Below are positions 53,056 through 61,496 of a stretch of 64,000 nt of DNA, piece by piece. The stretch lies in assembly GCA_963733065.1 (NCBI GenBank), contig CAVTBT010000005.1, positions 496,001 to 560,000 of the forward strand. Direction: 5' to 3'. The notes below the pieces were generated by a model that was not told where the DNA came from, ran no database searches, and saw only the letters and a program-made list of their open reading frames with translations. The stretch is from CAVTBT01 sp963733065. Its GTDB lineage: Bacteria > Actinomycetota > Thermoleophilia > Gaiellales > Gaiellaceae. Within the stretch, counting starts at the first letter, position 1. The number at the start of each line of letters is the position of its first letter. A program made the translations under genes and the position numbers.

Positions 53056-54543
53056 GTGGTCCCGCGGCGCCACCTGATCGTCGTCTCCAATCGAGGGCCG
53101 GTCGGGTACGCGCGCGACGCGAACGGCGAGCGCACGGCTCGCCGCGGTGGAGGCGGGCTCGTCACTGCGCTGCGCGGGCTCGTCTCGCGTCACGACGTCA
53201 CGTGGATCGCGAGTGCGATCTCCGAGGAGGACCGGGTCGTCGCCGCGGAGGGCGTGATCGACGAGACGCTCGGCGACGGAGCGTCGTTCCGCCTGCGTCT
53301 GGTCGCACACGACGAGCACGCCTACGACTGGCACTACAACGTGATCTCGAATCCGACGCTGTGGTTCCTGCAGCACTACCTCTGGGATCTCAAGTACGAG
53401 CCGAACCTGGACGGGGGGTTCGCCAACGCGTGGGAGCACGGGTACGCCCGCGTCAACGCGGGATTCGCCGACGCCGTGCTGGACGAGCTCGACGCGCAGC
53501 CGGATGCAGCGGTGTTCTTCCACGACTACCACCTCTATCTCGCCCCGCGGTTCGTCCGCGAGCGGGCGCCGGAGGCGACGCTCGTGCACTTCGTTCACAT
53601 CCCCTGGGCGCAGCCGGACTACTGGCGCGTGCTGCCGGTCGCGATCAGGCGCGTCGTGCACGACGGCCTGCTCGCAAACGACGTCGTGGGCTTCCACACC
53701 GCCCGGTGGCGCCGGAGCTTCCTCCGCGCGTGCGAGGACATCGTCGGCGCCGAGTACGACCACGCGACGTTCGTGGCGAACTACGCAGGGCGGGCGACAC
53801 GGGTGACCGCCACGCCGATCTCCGTCGACCCGGCGGAGTTCGACCGCCTCGCGGCGAGCGAGGCCGTGCTCGCGGCGGAACGCCAGCTCGTCGAGGAGCG
53901 CTGCGAGCACCTGATCCTGCGCGTCGACCGCACCGATCCGTCGAAGAACGTCGTCCGTGGCTTGAGGGCGTACGAGCTGCTGCTCCAGGCGCACCCGGAG
54001 CTCCTGGGGCGGGTGCAGATGCTCGCCCTGCTCGACCCCTCGCGTCAGGACATCCCGGAGTACGCGGAGTACCTCGGCGCCATTCAGCGAGCGGCCCGGG
54101 CGATCAACGATCGTTTCCGCCAGGAGGGCTGGGAGCCGCTGGCGCTCACTGTCGAGGACGACTTCAACGCCTCGATCGCCGCGTACAAGCAGTTCGACGT
54201 CCTGCTCGTGAACGCCATCTTCGACGGGCTCAATCTCGTGGCGAAGGAGGCGCCGCTCGTCAACACGCGGTCGGGGGTGCTCGTCCTCTCCGAGAACGCC
54301 GGAGTCCACGAGGAGCTCGGCGAGTGGGCGCTGACCGTCAACCCCTTCGACGTCGAGGGCCAGGCCGAGGCCCTCTACGAGGCGTTGACGATGCCGTCCG
54401 AGGAGCGCAGGCGCCGGCTCGAGGGGATCCGCGCGCACGTTCGCACGCACGACCTCGCTGCGTGGCTCGAGGCACAGCTCGCCCCGCTCGACGGGACCGC
54501 TGTGCGGCGGCGGCGGCCTCTGGCCCGCCTCCGCTGGCGCTGA
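53056..54543 (+). CDS. GT20 glycosyltransferase, trehalose-6-phosphate-synthase-like
   Basis: 495 residues. GT20 marks: VSNRGPVGYARD and GGGGLVTALRGL at the N-terminus, HDYHL (156-160), VHIPWAQPDYW, and FDGLNLVAKEAP near the C-terminus. The donor loop, RLDYSKG in E. coli OtsA with Arg and Lys five apart, here reads RVDRTDPSKN (Arg289 to Lys297, eight apart). It therefore belongs to a divergent subfamily; the acceptor may not be glucose-6-phosphate. No OtsB-like phosphatase is nearby. Confidence 0.82.
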   Translation: MVPRRHLIVVSNRGPVGYARDANGERTARRGGGGLVTALRGLVSRHDVTWIASAISEEDRVVAAEGVIDETLGDGASFRLRLVAHDEHAYDWHYNVISNPTLWFLQHYLWDLKYEPNLDGGFANAWEHGYARVNAGFADAVLDELDAQPDAAVFFHDYHLYLAPRFVRERAPEATLVHFVHIPWAQPDYWRVLPVAIRRVVHDGLLANDVVGFHTARWRRSFLRACEDIVGAEYDHATFVANYAGRATRVTATPISVDPAEFDRLAASEAVLAAERQLVEERCEHLILRVDRTDPSKNVVRGLRAYELLLQAHPELLGRVQMLALLDPSRQDIPEYAEYLGAIQRAARAINDRFRQEGWEPLALTVEDDFNASIAAYKQFDVLLVNAIFDGLNLVAKEAPLVNTRSGVLVLSENAGVHEELGEWALTVNPFDVEGQAEALYEALTMPSEERRRRLEGIRAHVRTHDLAAWLEAQLAPLDGTAVRRRRPLARLRWR

Positions 54544-54549
54544 CGCGAC

Positions 54550-54555
54550 TACGAT
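54550..54555 (+). promoter_or_regulatory. Leaderless -10 element (TACGAT) before the moaC leader ORF
   Basis: TACGAT ends seven bases before GTG 54563, not moaC itself, whose GTG lies 47 bases further on. Confidence 0.45.
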
Positions 54556-54562
54556 CCGAGCC

Positions 54563-54613
54563 GTGGCTGCGACGCCTCCGGGCTTATTCGTGACGATTAG
54601 CACGAAGTTGTGA
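54563..54613 (+). CDS. 16-residue leader peptide coupled to moaC
   Basis: VAATPPGLFVTISTKL. Its GTG has a -10 at leaderless distance and its TGA overlaps the moaC GTG as GTGA. Codon 8 is TTA, a rare codon in this GC-rich sequence, so translation of the leader could gate moaC. An inverted repeat TTCGTG/CACGAA (54587-54606) lies within it. No database support; a chance ORF is possible. Confidence 0.45.
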   Translation: MAATPPGLFVTISTKL

Positions 54614-55056
54614 GCGAGCTGTCGCACATCGACGAGGCGGGCGCAGTGCGCATGGTCGACGTCGGCGGCAAGCCGCTGTCGCGGCGACGTGCCGTCGCAC
54701 GCGCATCGGTGCAGATGGCCCCCGAGACCACCCGGCGCCTGCGAGAGCTGCCGAAGGGCGATGCGCTCGTCGTCGCGCAGCTGGCCGGCGTCATGGCGGC
54801 GAAGCGGACGAGCGAGCTGATTCCGCTCTGCCATCAGCTGCCGCTGTCCGTGGTCGACGTGCGCCTCGAGGTGGGCGAGGGCGGCGTCGAGATTCGCGCC
54901 TCCGCCGAGACCGTGGCGCAGACCGGCGTCGAGATGGAAGCGCTGGTCGCCGCGACGGTTGCCGCGCTCACCGTCTACGACATGGCGAAAGCGATCGACA
55001 AGGGCATGGTCGTGTCCGACATCACACTGGTCGAGAAGACGAAGGACGTCCCGTGA
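54610..55056 (+). CDS. moaC: Cyclic pyranopterin monophosphate synthase accessory protein MoaC
   Basis: Second step of molybdenum-cofactor synthesis, forming cPMP. 148 residues; VRMVDVGGKPLSRRRAVARA, KRTSELIPLCHQLPL (active-site Lys/His region) and GVEMEALVAATVAALTVYDM. GTG 54610 overlaps the leader ORF, and the stop overlaps mogA as GTGA. Confidence 0.95.
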   Translation: MSELSHIDEAGAVRMVDVGGKPLSRRRAVARASVQMAPETTRRLRELPKGDALVVAQLAGVMAAKRTSELIPLCHQLPLSVVDVRLEVGEGGVEIRASAETVAQTGVEMEALVAATVAALTVYDMAKAIDKGMVVSDITLVEKTKDVP

Positions 55057-55541
55057 GTGGCCGAGCAGCCGTGCTCACGGTGTCCGACGGCGTCGCCGAG
55101 GGGACGCGCGAGGACACGAGCGGGGACCTCCTCGCAGAGCTGCTCGTCGGCGACGGGTACGAGGTCGAGCGGCGTGTGGTGCCCGACGAGGCCGCCGCGA
55201 TCGAGGCTGCGCTGCGCGAGCTGGCGGCCGTCGGCGGGGTCGTGCTCACGACGGGTGGCACCGGTGTGGCGCCGCGCGACGTCACCCCGGAGGCGACGCG
55301 CAAGGTCATCGACCGAGACGCGCCCGGGCTCGCGGAGGCGATTCGTGCGGACTCGGCCGCCAGGACACCGCACGCGCTGCTGTCGCGCGGCGTTGCGGGC
55401 ACGCTCGGCACGGCACTCGTCGTCAACCTTCCGGGCTCACCCGGGGGCTGTCGCGATGGCTACGCCGTGATCCGCCCCGTGCTGCCGCACGCTGTCGAGC
55501 TGCTGGCCGGCGAGCGCGACGTCGCGCACCGCCAGACGTGA
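55053..55541 (+). CDS. mogA: Molybdopterin adenylyltransferase (MogA/MoaB family)
   Basis: Adenylates molybdopterin before MoeA inserts molybdate. 162 residues with VVLTTGGTGVAPRDVTPEA (MPT-binding) and VNLPGSPGG. Coupled to moaC and to the prenyltransferase gene downstream, both by GTGA. Confidence 0.92.
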   Translation: MSGRAAVLTVSDGVAEGTREDTSGDLLAELLVGDGYEVERRVVPDEAAAIEAALRELAAVGGVVLTTGGTGVAPRDVTPEATRKVIDRDAPGLAEAIRADSAARTPHALLSRGVAGTLGTALVVNLPGSPGGCRDGYAVIRPVLPHAVELLAGERDVAHRQT

Positions 55542-56401
55542 GCGCGTCCGCTGCCACGCTGCCGCGCCGCTTTGCCTCGCTCGTCAAGCTCGAGCACACG
55601 ATCTTCGCGCTGCCGTTCGCCTACGTCGGCGCGCTGCTGGCCGTCGACGGTTGGCCTGGGTGGTCGTCGATGGCCTGGATCACCGTCGCCATGGTCGGCG
55701 CACGCACGCTCGCGATGGCGCTCAACCGGCTGATCGACGTGGAGATCGATGCCAGGAACCCGCGGACGGCCGGCCGCGAGCTTCCGTCGGGCGCCCTGTC
55801 GCGCGGTCAGGTGCTCGCGCTGTGTGCGGTGGCGCTCGCGGTCTTCCTGCTCGCCGTCTTCCAGCTCGACCCCGTGGTGCGCTGGCTCTGGCCGATTCCG
55901 GTCGCGCTGTTCGTGATCTACCCGTACCTGAAGCGGACGACCTGGCTCTGCCACCTGTGGCTCGGGGCGTCGCTCGGGCTGGCGCCGGTCGGCGCGTGGG
56001 TGGCGATCACGGGCGAGCTGCCCTGGGAGGCCTGGGCGCTCGGTGCGGCGGTCGCGTGCTGGGTGGCGGGCTTCGACCTCTTCTACTCGCTGTTCGACCT
56101 GGAGCACGACCGGCGCGAGGGCCTGCACTCCTGGGCGGTGCGGTTCGGCGAGCGCGGGACGTTCGTGGGCGCCCGGGCGTTGCACGTGGGCGCGGTGGCG
56201 CTGCTCGCCGCGGCCGGGGTGGGCCTGGGGCTCGGCATCGCGTACTGGCTCGGCGTGGTCTCCGTCGCGGTGCTCTTGGCGTACGAGCACTCGCTCGTGC
56301 GGCCGGGAGATCTCCGCAGGCTCGATGCCGCCTTCTTCACCGTCAACGGTGTGATCAGCATCGTCTTCCTCGCGTTCGTGCTGGCCGAGACCCTCGTGTG
56401 A
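55538..56401 (+). CDS. mqnP: UbiA-type polyprenyltransferase, probably menaquinone (futalosine) pathway
   Basis: 287 residues, eight or nine transmembrane helices. Prenyl-diphosphate motifs NRLIDVEIDARNPRT (about 65) and YSLFDLEHDRREGL (about 180). The N-terminus VKLEHTIFALPFAYVGALLA matches the UbiA-like group assigned to the futalosine menaquinone route; that substrate assignment rests on family recall. GTG 55538 by GTGA overlap. Being upstream of the cytochrome c genes fits a respiratory role. Confidence 0.82.
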   Translation: MSASAATLPRRFASLVKLEHTIFALPFAYVGALLAVDGWPGWSSMAWITVAMVGARTLAMALNRLIDVEIDARNPRTAGRELPSGALSRGQVLALCAVALAVFLLAVFQLDPVVRWLWPIPVALFVIYPYLKRTTWLCHLWLGASLGLAPVGAWVAITGELPWEAWALGAAVACWVAGFDLFYSLFDLEHDRREGLHSWAVRFGERGTFVGARALHVGAVALLAAAGVGLGLGIAYWLGVVSVAVLLAYEHSLVRPGDLRRLDAAFFTVNGVISIVFLAFVLAETLV

Positions 56402-57270
56402 GGACGGTCGAAGGGCGGGTCCCGTTCCGCGGGTACGAGACGTGGTACCGCGTCGTGGGCGCCGATACGTCCGATCGGCTGCCGCTCGTCTGTCTGCACG
56501 GCGGGCCGGGGTCGACGCATCACTACTTCGAGCCGCTCGAGCAGCTCGCCGCCGACGGTCGCCGGGTCGTGCTGTACGACCAGCTCGGCTGTGGCGGCTC
56601 GAGCCGCCCCGAGGACGACGGCATCTGGTCGCTGGAGCTCTTCCTCGAGGAGCTGGACGCGCTGCGGGCGGCGCTCGGGCTCGAGCGCATCCACCTCCTC
56701 GGCACGTCCTGGGGCGGCATGCTGGCGCTCGAGCACGTCCTCGCACGGCCGGGCGGCGTGGCGGGGCTCGTTCTCTCCTCGACCCTCTGCGACGCGGCGC
56801 AGTGGGCGGAGGAGGTCGCGGGTCTGCGCGACGAGCTGCCACGGGAGCAGGTTGCGCTGCTCGCCGCCGCCGATCGCGACGCTCCCGGCTTCGCGGAGGC
56901 GGAGAGCGCCTTCGACCGCTGCTTCTTCCATCGGCCGGATCCCCCGCATCCGGCGGTGGTGCGAGGCCTCGCGGCGAAGAGCCGCCGCCCCTACGAGGCC
57001 ATGTGGGGCCCGAACGAGTGGACGCCGACGGGCCGCCTGGCGGGCTGGAGTGTCTGCGGCCGCCTGGGCGAGATCCGCTCGCCGTCGCTCGTGCTCTCGG
57101 GTCGCTACGACCTCTGCACGCCGCCGGTCGCCGCCCGCCTCGTCGACGGGATCGCGGGCGCGGAGCAGGTCGTCTTCGAGCAGTCCTCGCACACACCCGT
57201 CGTCGAGGAGAGCGAGCGGTATCGCCGCGTCGTCGCCGACTTCCTCGCGCGGGTCGAGCGGCGGGCCTAG
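56398..57270 (+). CDS. Proline iminopeptidase-like S33 alpha/beta hydrolase
   Basis: 290 residues. Oxyanion motif LHGGPGSTHHY (about 30), YDQLGCGGSS, nucleophile elbow GTSWGGML (about 103), catalytic Asp in SGRYDLCTP and His in SSHTPVVEE. This is the proline iminopeptidase/tricorn-interacting-factor group. GTG 56398 overlaps the prenyltransferase stop (GTGTGA). Its relation to its neighbours is not obvious. Confidence 0.88.
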   Translation: MRTVEGRVPFRGYETWYRVVGADTSDRLPLVCLHGGPGSTHHYFEPLEQLAADGRRVVLYDQLGCGGSSRPEDDGIWSLELFLEELDALRAALGLERIHLLGTSWGGMLALEHVLARPGGVAGLVLSSTLCDAAQWAEEVAGLRDELPREQVALLAAADRDAPGFAEAESAFDRCFFHRPDPPHPAVVRGLAAKSRRPYEAMWGPNEWTPTGRLAGWSVCGRLGEIRSPSLVLSGRYDLCTPPVAARLVDGIAGAEQVVFEQSSHTPVVEESERYRRVVADFLARVERRA

Positions 57271-57273
57271 ACT
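57268..57273 (+). promoter_or_regulatory. -10 element (TAGACT) of the ccm operon, using the upstream stop codon
   Basis: TAGACT ends seven bases before GTG 57281; its first three bases are the peptidase stop codon. Confidence 0.45.
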
Positions 57274-57280
57274 CGGGCGC

Positions 57281-57865
57281 GTGATCCGGGCTCGCGGCCT
57301 CGAGAAGCGGTACGGCCGCAAGCGCGCGCTGCGTCCGGTCGACCTCGACCTCGCCGTCGGCGAGACGCTCGTGGTCACCGGGCCGAACGGCTCCGGCAAG
57401 ACCACCCTGCTGCGGCTCTGCGCCGGGCTTGCGCTCCCGAGCCGCGGCGAGCTGGAGATCGAGGCAGACCGCGCCCGCATCGGCTTCCTCGGCCACGAGT
57501 CGCTCCTGTACCGCGACCTGACGGCCCTCGAGAACCTCGACCTCTACGGCCGGCTCTATCGCGTGCCCGAGCGGCGCGAGCGCATCGGCATGCTGCTCGA
57601 GCGCTACGGCCTCTGGGACGTGCGGCGAGAGCGCGTGGCGTCGTACTCCCGCGGCATGACGCAGCGCCTCGCGCTCTGCCGCGTGCTGCTCCACGATCCG
57701 GGGCTCGTCATCCTCGACGAGCCGTACACGGCGCTCGACGAGGACGGCTCGGCGCTGCTCGATCGCGAGCTGGCGGGGCTCCGGGACGGCCGCGCACTGC
57801 TCGTCTCCACGCACGATCCCGCCCGCGTCGAGTCGCTCGCAACCCGCCGACTGGCGCTCGCGTGA
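57281..57865 (+). CDS. ccmA: Heme exporter/cytochrome c maturation ATPase CcmA
   Basis: ABC ATPase of the CcmABCD complex that releases holo-CcmE and delivers heme. 194 residues: Walker A GPNGSGKTT (about 34), signature YSRGMTQRL, Walker B LVILDEPYTALD. GTG 57281; stop overlaps ccmB as GTGA. Confidence 0.9.
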   Translation: MIRARGLEKRYGRKRALRPVDLDLAVGETLVVTGPNGSGKTTLLRLCAGLALPSRGELEIEADRARIGFLGHESLLYRDLTALENLDLYGRLYRVPERRERIGMLLERYGLWDVRRERVASYSRGMTQRLALCRVLLHDPGLVILDEPYTALDEDGSALLDRELAGLRDGRALLVSTHDPARVESLATRRLALA

Positions 57866-58503
57866 ACGCCTACGTCGCCGACGTCGCCGCGCTGGCCCGG
57901 AAGGACCTGAAGCTCGAGCTGCGCGCGCGGGACACGCTGCCCGCGATGCTCCTCTTCGTGCTCAGCACCCTCGTCGTCTTCCATTTCGCGCTTCCGGAAG
58001 GGAGTGGCGACCAGGCTGCATACGGGCTGCTCTGGGTGGCGATCGTCTTCACGGCGCTGCTCGGCCTCGCACGGGCCTGGGTGCCCGAGCGGGAGCATGG
58101 CGTGCTCGACGGCCTCGTGCTGGCGCCGTGCGACCGCAGCGCGATCTGGCTCGGCAAGGCGCTCGCGGTGCTGGCGTTCCTCGTTGCCGCGGAGGTCGTC
58201 GCCCTGCCCGCCTTCGCGCTGTTCTTCGAGCCGCTCGACGCGACCGCGCTCGCCGGCGTCGCCCTCGCGAACATCGGGATCTGCGCCGTCGGGACGCTGC
58301 TCGCGGCCATGGCCGCCGCCAGCCGCACGCGAGAGCTGATCCTGCCGCTTCTCTTCCTGCCGCTGACGATCCCGCTCGTCGTCGGCGGGGTCGGCGCCAG
58401 CATCTCGGCCGAGGGCGCCGATTTCCTGCTGTTCCTGGCCCTGTACGACGCCGTCTTCGCGATACTCTCGTGGGCGACCTTTGAGTACGTCGTCGTCGAA
58501 TAG
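57862..58503 (+). CDS. ccmB: Cytochrome c maturation membrane protein CcmB
   Basis: 213 residues, six transmembrane helices; ends of the family core visible as RDTLPAMLLFVLSTLVVFHF and ELILPLLFLPLTIPLVVGG. Membrane subunit of the CcmABC transporter. Overlaps ccmC by 23 bases if ccmC begins at TTG 58481. Confidence 0.9.
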   Translation: MNAYVADVAALARKDLKLELRARDTLPAMLLFVLSTLVVFHFALPEGSGDQAAYGLLWVAIVFTALLGLARAWVPEREHGVLDGLVLAPCDRSAIWLGKALAVLAFLVAAEVVALPAFALFFEPLDATALAGVALANIGICAVGTLLAAMAAASRTRELILPLLFLPLTIPLVVGGVGASISAEGADFLLFLALYDAVFAILSWATFEYVVVE

Positions 58504-59176
58504 CCGCGTGCCGGCGCTCGCGGCCCTCGCCGCCGGGCTCGTCGGCCTCAGCCTCGTCCTCGTGTTCTTCGTGGCTCCGGAGGACGCCGACCAGGGGATC
58601 TCGCAGAAGATCTTCTACATCCACGTGCCGATCGCGCTGACCGCGTACGCCGCCTTCGGCTGGGGCGCCCTGAAGGCGCTCCTGTACCTCTGGCGCCGCG
58701 AGGAGCGCTACGACCTGGAGAGCTACGTCGGCATCCACCAGGGCACGATCTTCGGCGCGCTGACGCTGATCACCGGGTCGATCTGGGCCAAGGCGTCGTG
58801 GGGCGTCTGGTGGGCGTGGGACTCGAATCAGCTCGTGCTCTTCCTCGTGCTGTTCCTCTTCTACTCGGCCTACTTCATGCTCCGCTTCTCGGTCGAGGAC
58901 GGTCCTCGGCGCGCGAGCTTCTCGGCCGTCTACGCCCTGTTCGGCGTCGCGCTGATCCCTGTCAGCTTCCTCGCCATCCGCCTCGCCGAGGACTTCATCC
59001 ACCCGACCGTGTTCACGCGCGACGGCCCACAGATGACCGGCACGATGTTCGCCACCTTCTGCGTCGCCTGGGCCGCCATCACGGCCCTCGCGTACACGCT
59101 CTACCGTGTCGAGCTCTCCGGCAAGCGGCTCGACGCCAACCTCCGCGACCTCCGCGAGCTCCTCACCTCCACATGA
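58481..59176 (+). CDS. ccmC: Cytochrome c maturation protein CcmC
   Basis: Heme-handling protein; 231 residues, six transmembrane helices. The tryptophan-rich WGVWWAWDSNQLVLFLVL loop and flanking His residues (KIFYIHVPIA; DFIHPTVF) are the heme-binding hallmarks. TTG 58481 or GTG 58508 as start. Stop overlaps ccmD as ATGA. Confidence 0.9.
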   Translation: MSTSSSNSRVPALAALAAGLVGLSLVLVFFVAPEDADQGISQKIFYIHVPIALTAYAAFGWGALKALLYLWRREERYDLESYVGIHQGTIFGALTLITGSIWAKASWGVWWAWDSNQLVLFLVLFLFYSAYFMLRFSVEDGPRRASFSAVYALFGVALIPVSFLAIRLAEDFIHPTVFTRDGPQMTGTMFATFCVAWAAITALAYTLYRVELSGKRLDANLRDLRELLTST

Positions 59177-59325
59177 GCGGCGGCGACTACCTTGCGGCTG
59201 CGTACACGGTCGTCTTCGTCACGATCCTGCTGTACGTCGTGATCATCGCCGCGAAGCTTGCGCGGCTCGAGCGCGAGACCGGGGAGCTCGCGGAGCTGGC
59301 GCGGGCACGGCGGGACGATGGCTGA
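59173..59325 (+). CDS. ccmD: Small CcmD-like membrane protein
   Basis: 50 residues with a single transmembrane helix (AAAYTVVFVTILLYVVIIAA) and a charged C-terminus, the size and position expected for CcmD, which holds CcmC and CcmE together. Weakly conserved family, so the call leans on context. ATG 59173; ATGA overlap with ccmC. Confidence 0.75.
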   Translation: MSGGDYLAAAYTVVFVTILLYVVIIAAKLARLERETGELAELARARRDDG

Positions 59326-60091
59326 GCTGCTCGTCTGGCCGGTGCTGATCGCCTACGGCGAGGCTGCCGTCGCCTATGCCGGCGAGCTGCGCGGCCCGGG
59401 GCTGGCGGGACGCGCCGCGACGTGGGGCGTGCGTGTCGGTTGGGTCGCCCAGACCGCGCTCCTGCTCGTGCAGCTGCTCGACTCGGACGGCTTCCCCTGG
59501 GGCACGTGGGCAGGCGCGCTCAACCTCTTCGTCTGGCTGGTGGTCTCCGCCTACCTGATCTGGGGCTGCCGCCCGCGCTACCGCCTGCTCGGCCTGGCCG
59601 TGATGCCGCCGGCCGTAGTGCTGCTGGTGGCCGCGTGGGCCGGCGGCGGCACCGGCATCGAGGAGGGCGACCGCGCCGGACTGCTGCTCGCCGTGCACGC
59701 CGGGTTGATGCTGGCGGGCCTCGCCGCGCTGACGCTCGCTGCGGGGATGGCGGCCGTCTACATCTGGCAGGACCGGCGGCTCAAGCGGCGCGACCGGACG
59801 CTGCTGCGGCTGCGGGTGCCGCCGCTCGAGACGCTCGACCGGCTGGCCGCTCGGGCGGTGCTCGTTGCGCTCGGGCTGCTGGCGGGCGGGATCGTTGCCG
59901 GGCTCGCGAGCTTCGAGTCGGGCGACTTCGACCTGACCATGGCCGTGACGCTGGTCGTGTGCGCCGCGTACGGAGGCCTGCTCGTGATGAGGCACGAGGC
60001 GGGCCTGCACGGGACGCGCTTCGCCCGCCTGACGCTGCTGACATTCGTGCTCGTCGTCCTCGTCCTGTCGATCACGCACTTCGCGTCGTGA
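59318..60091 (+). CDS. CcsA/HemX-family cytochrome c assembly protein
   Basis: 257 residues, about eight transmembrane helices; HAGLMLAGLAALTLAAG and IWQDRRLKRR fit the CcsA/HemX group, and a conserved His begins the sixth helix. Lying directly before hemA it matches the HemX position in Bacillus (hemAXCDBL), although next to ccm genes it could serve cytochrome assembly. ATG 59318 overlaps ccmD by eight bases. Confidence 0.82.
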   Translation: MAELLVWPVLIAYGEAAVAYAGELRGPGLAGRAATWGVRVGWVAQTALLLVQLLDSDGFPWGTWAGALNLFVWLVVSAYLIWGCRPRYRLLGLAVMPPAVVLLVAAWAGGGTGIEEGDRAGLLLAVHAGLMLAGLAALTLAAGMAAVYIWQDRRLKRRDRTLLRLRVPPLETLDRLAARAVLVALGLLAGGIVAGLASFESGDFDLTMAVTLVVCAAYGGLLVMRHEAGLHGTRFARLTLLTFVLVVLVLSITHFAS

Positions 60092-61344
60092 AGCTCTCGC
60101 TCGTCGGCGTCTCCCACCATCGCGCTCCGGTCGAGCTGCGCGAGCGCGTGGCGCTCGACCTGGACGGCTCGGGTGCGTTGGCTCAGCGGCTGGCGGATCC
60201 GGGCGAGGCGGTCGTCCTCTCGACCTGCAACCGGACGGAGATCTACGTTGCGCGCGAGACCGCGAACGGCGAGGCCGACGCGGCCGGGGCGCTGCTCACG
60301 CTTGCCGACGACCGCGCCGTCGAGCTCGAAGGGGTCCTCTACCGGCTGCGCGACGAGGCGGCTGCGCTGCACCTGTTCCGGGTCGCCGGCGGGCTCGACT
60401 CGCTCGTGCCCGGCGAGGGCGAGATCCTCGGCCAGGTTCGCGCCGCCGCTGAGTCGGGAGCGACAGGCCCGTTCCTCCAACGCCTGTTCCGGCAAGCGGT
60501 GACCGCCGGCCGCAAGGTGCGTGTGGAGACGGCGATCGGGGAGGCGCCCGCCTCGGTGCCGGCGGCCGGTGCTGCGCTCGCGCAGCAGGTCTTCGGCGAG
60601 CTCCGCGGGCGCCGCGTATTGCTCCTCGGCGCCGGCAAGATGAGCGAGCTCACGGCCCGGAACCTCCTCTCGAGGGGCGCGGAGATCGTGGCGCTGGCCA
60701 ACCGGACCGCCGAGCACGGCAGCGAGCTGGCCCGCCGGCTGGGCACGCGGGCGGTCGGCCTCGACTCGGTCGCAGCGGAGCTGCAGGGCACGGACGTCGT
60801 CGTGGCGTCGACGAGCGCGCCCGGGTTCGTGCTGACCGGGCCCGACGTCGCCGCTGCGGTGCGGGCGCGCCGCGGCCGGCCGCTCCTGCTCGTCGACCTC
60901 GCCGTCCCTCGTGACGTCGATCCTGCTCTGGGGGCGCTCGACGGCTGCTTCGTCTACGACATCGACGATCTGGAGGCGGTGGTCGAGCAGAGCCTTGCCG
61001 GCCGCCGCGGCGAGGCGTCGCGCGCCGAGCGCCTCGTGGTCGAGGAAGCGGACCGCTTCCGAGACTGGCACGCCGCGCTGGAGGTCGTGCCGGCGATCGC
61101 CTCGCTCAGGGCCCGTGCGGAGGAAATCCGCGCCGCCGAGCTGGCGAAGGCGGAAGGGCGCCTCGAGCGGCTGTCGGAGGCGGATCGAACCCTCGTCGAG
61201 TCCGTCACGGCGCAGATCGTCAACAAGCTGCTGCATCTGCCGACGGTGCGCCTCAAGGAGGCGGCCGCTGCAGCGGACGGTGTGATCTATGCTGACGTCG
61301 TGCGCCACCTGTTCGGGCTCGGGGAGGAGGAGCGACGGAGGTGA
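60088..61344 (+). CDS. hemA: Glutamyl-tRNA reductase
   Basis: First committed step of C5-pathway heme synthesis, giving glutamate-1-semialdehyde. 418 residues: GVSHHRAPVELRER, active-site Cys in LSTCNRTEIY, GEGEILGQVR, NADPH motif LLLGAGKMSELTARNL and the C-terminal dimerisation helix domain. GTG 60088 by GTGA overlap. Confidence 0.96.
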   Translation: MKLSLVGVSHHRAPVELRERVALDLDGSGALAQRLADPGEAVVLSTCNRTEIYVARETANGEADAAGALLTLADDRAVELEGVLYRLRDEAAALHLFRVAGGLDSLVPGEGEILGQVRAAAESGATGPFLQRLFRQAVTAGRKVRVETAIGEAPASVPAAGAALAQQVFGELRGRRVLLLGAGKMSELTARNLLSRGAEIVALANRTAEHGSELARRLGTRAVGLDSVAAELQGTDVVVASTSAPGFVLTGPDVAAAVRARRGRPLLLVDLAVPRDVDPALGALDGCFVYDIDDLEAVVEQSLAGRRGEASRAERLVVEEADRFRDWHAALEVVPAIASLRARAEEIRAAELAKAEGRLERLSEADRTLVESVTAQIVNKLLHLPTVRLKEAAAAADGVIYADVVRHLFGLGEEERRR

Positions 61345-61496
61345 CGAGGCCATTCGCGGCCGGCCGTCCGCTTCCGCTGCAGGCGCCGACCGCCTTCGTC
61401 CGCATCCGGCCGCGCGGCGCGCGCGGGTGCGGCGAGATTCACGTCGCCGCCGGCCGCCGCCGCTGTGGTTCTTCGCGTCGGCACCCGCGGCAGTAG
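61341..61496 (+). CDS. Small ORF bridging hemA and hemC (doubtful)
   Basis: GTG 61341 overlaps the hemA stop as GTGA after GGAG, and the 51-codon frame crosses the 120-base gap to end 32 bases inside hemC. The product is Arg/Gly-rich without recognisable features. It is listed because similar bridging ORFs occur before fabH and moaC; it is probably not a functional protein. Confidence 0.2.
   Translation: MTRPFAAGRPLPLQAPTAFVRIRPRGARGCGEIHVAAGRRRCGSSRRHPRQ

Noticed and set aside
55460..57814. A 784-codon minus-strand open frame over the prenyltransferase, peptidase and ccmA
   Set aside because: Shadow of three recognisable plus-strand proteins.
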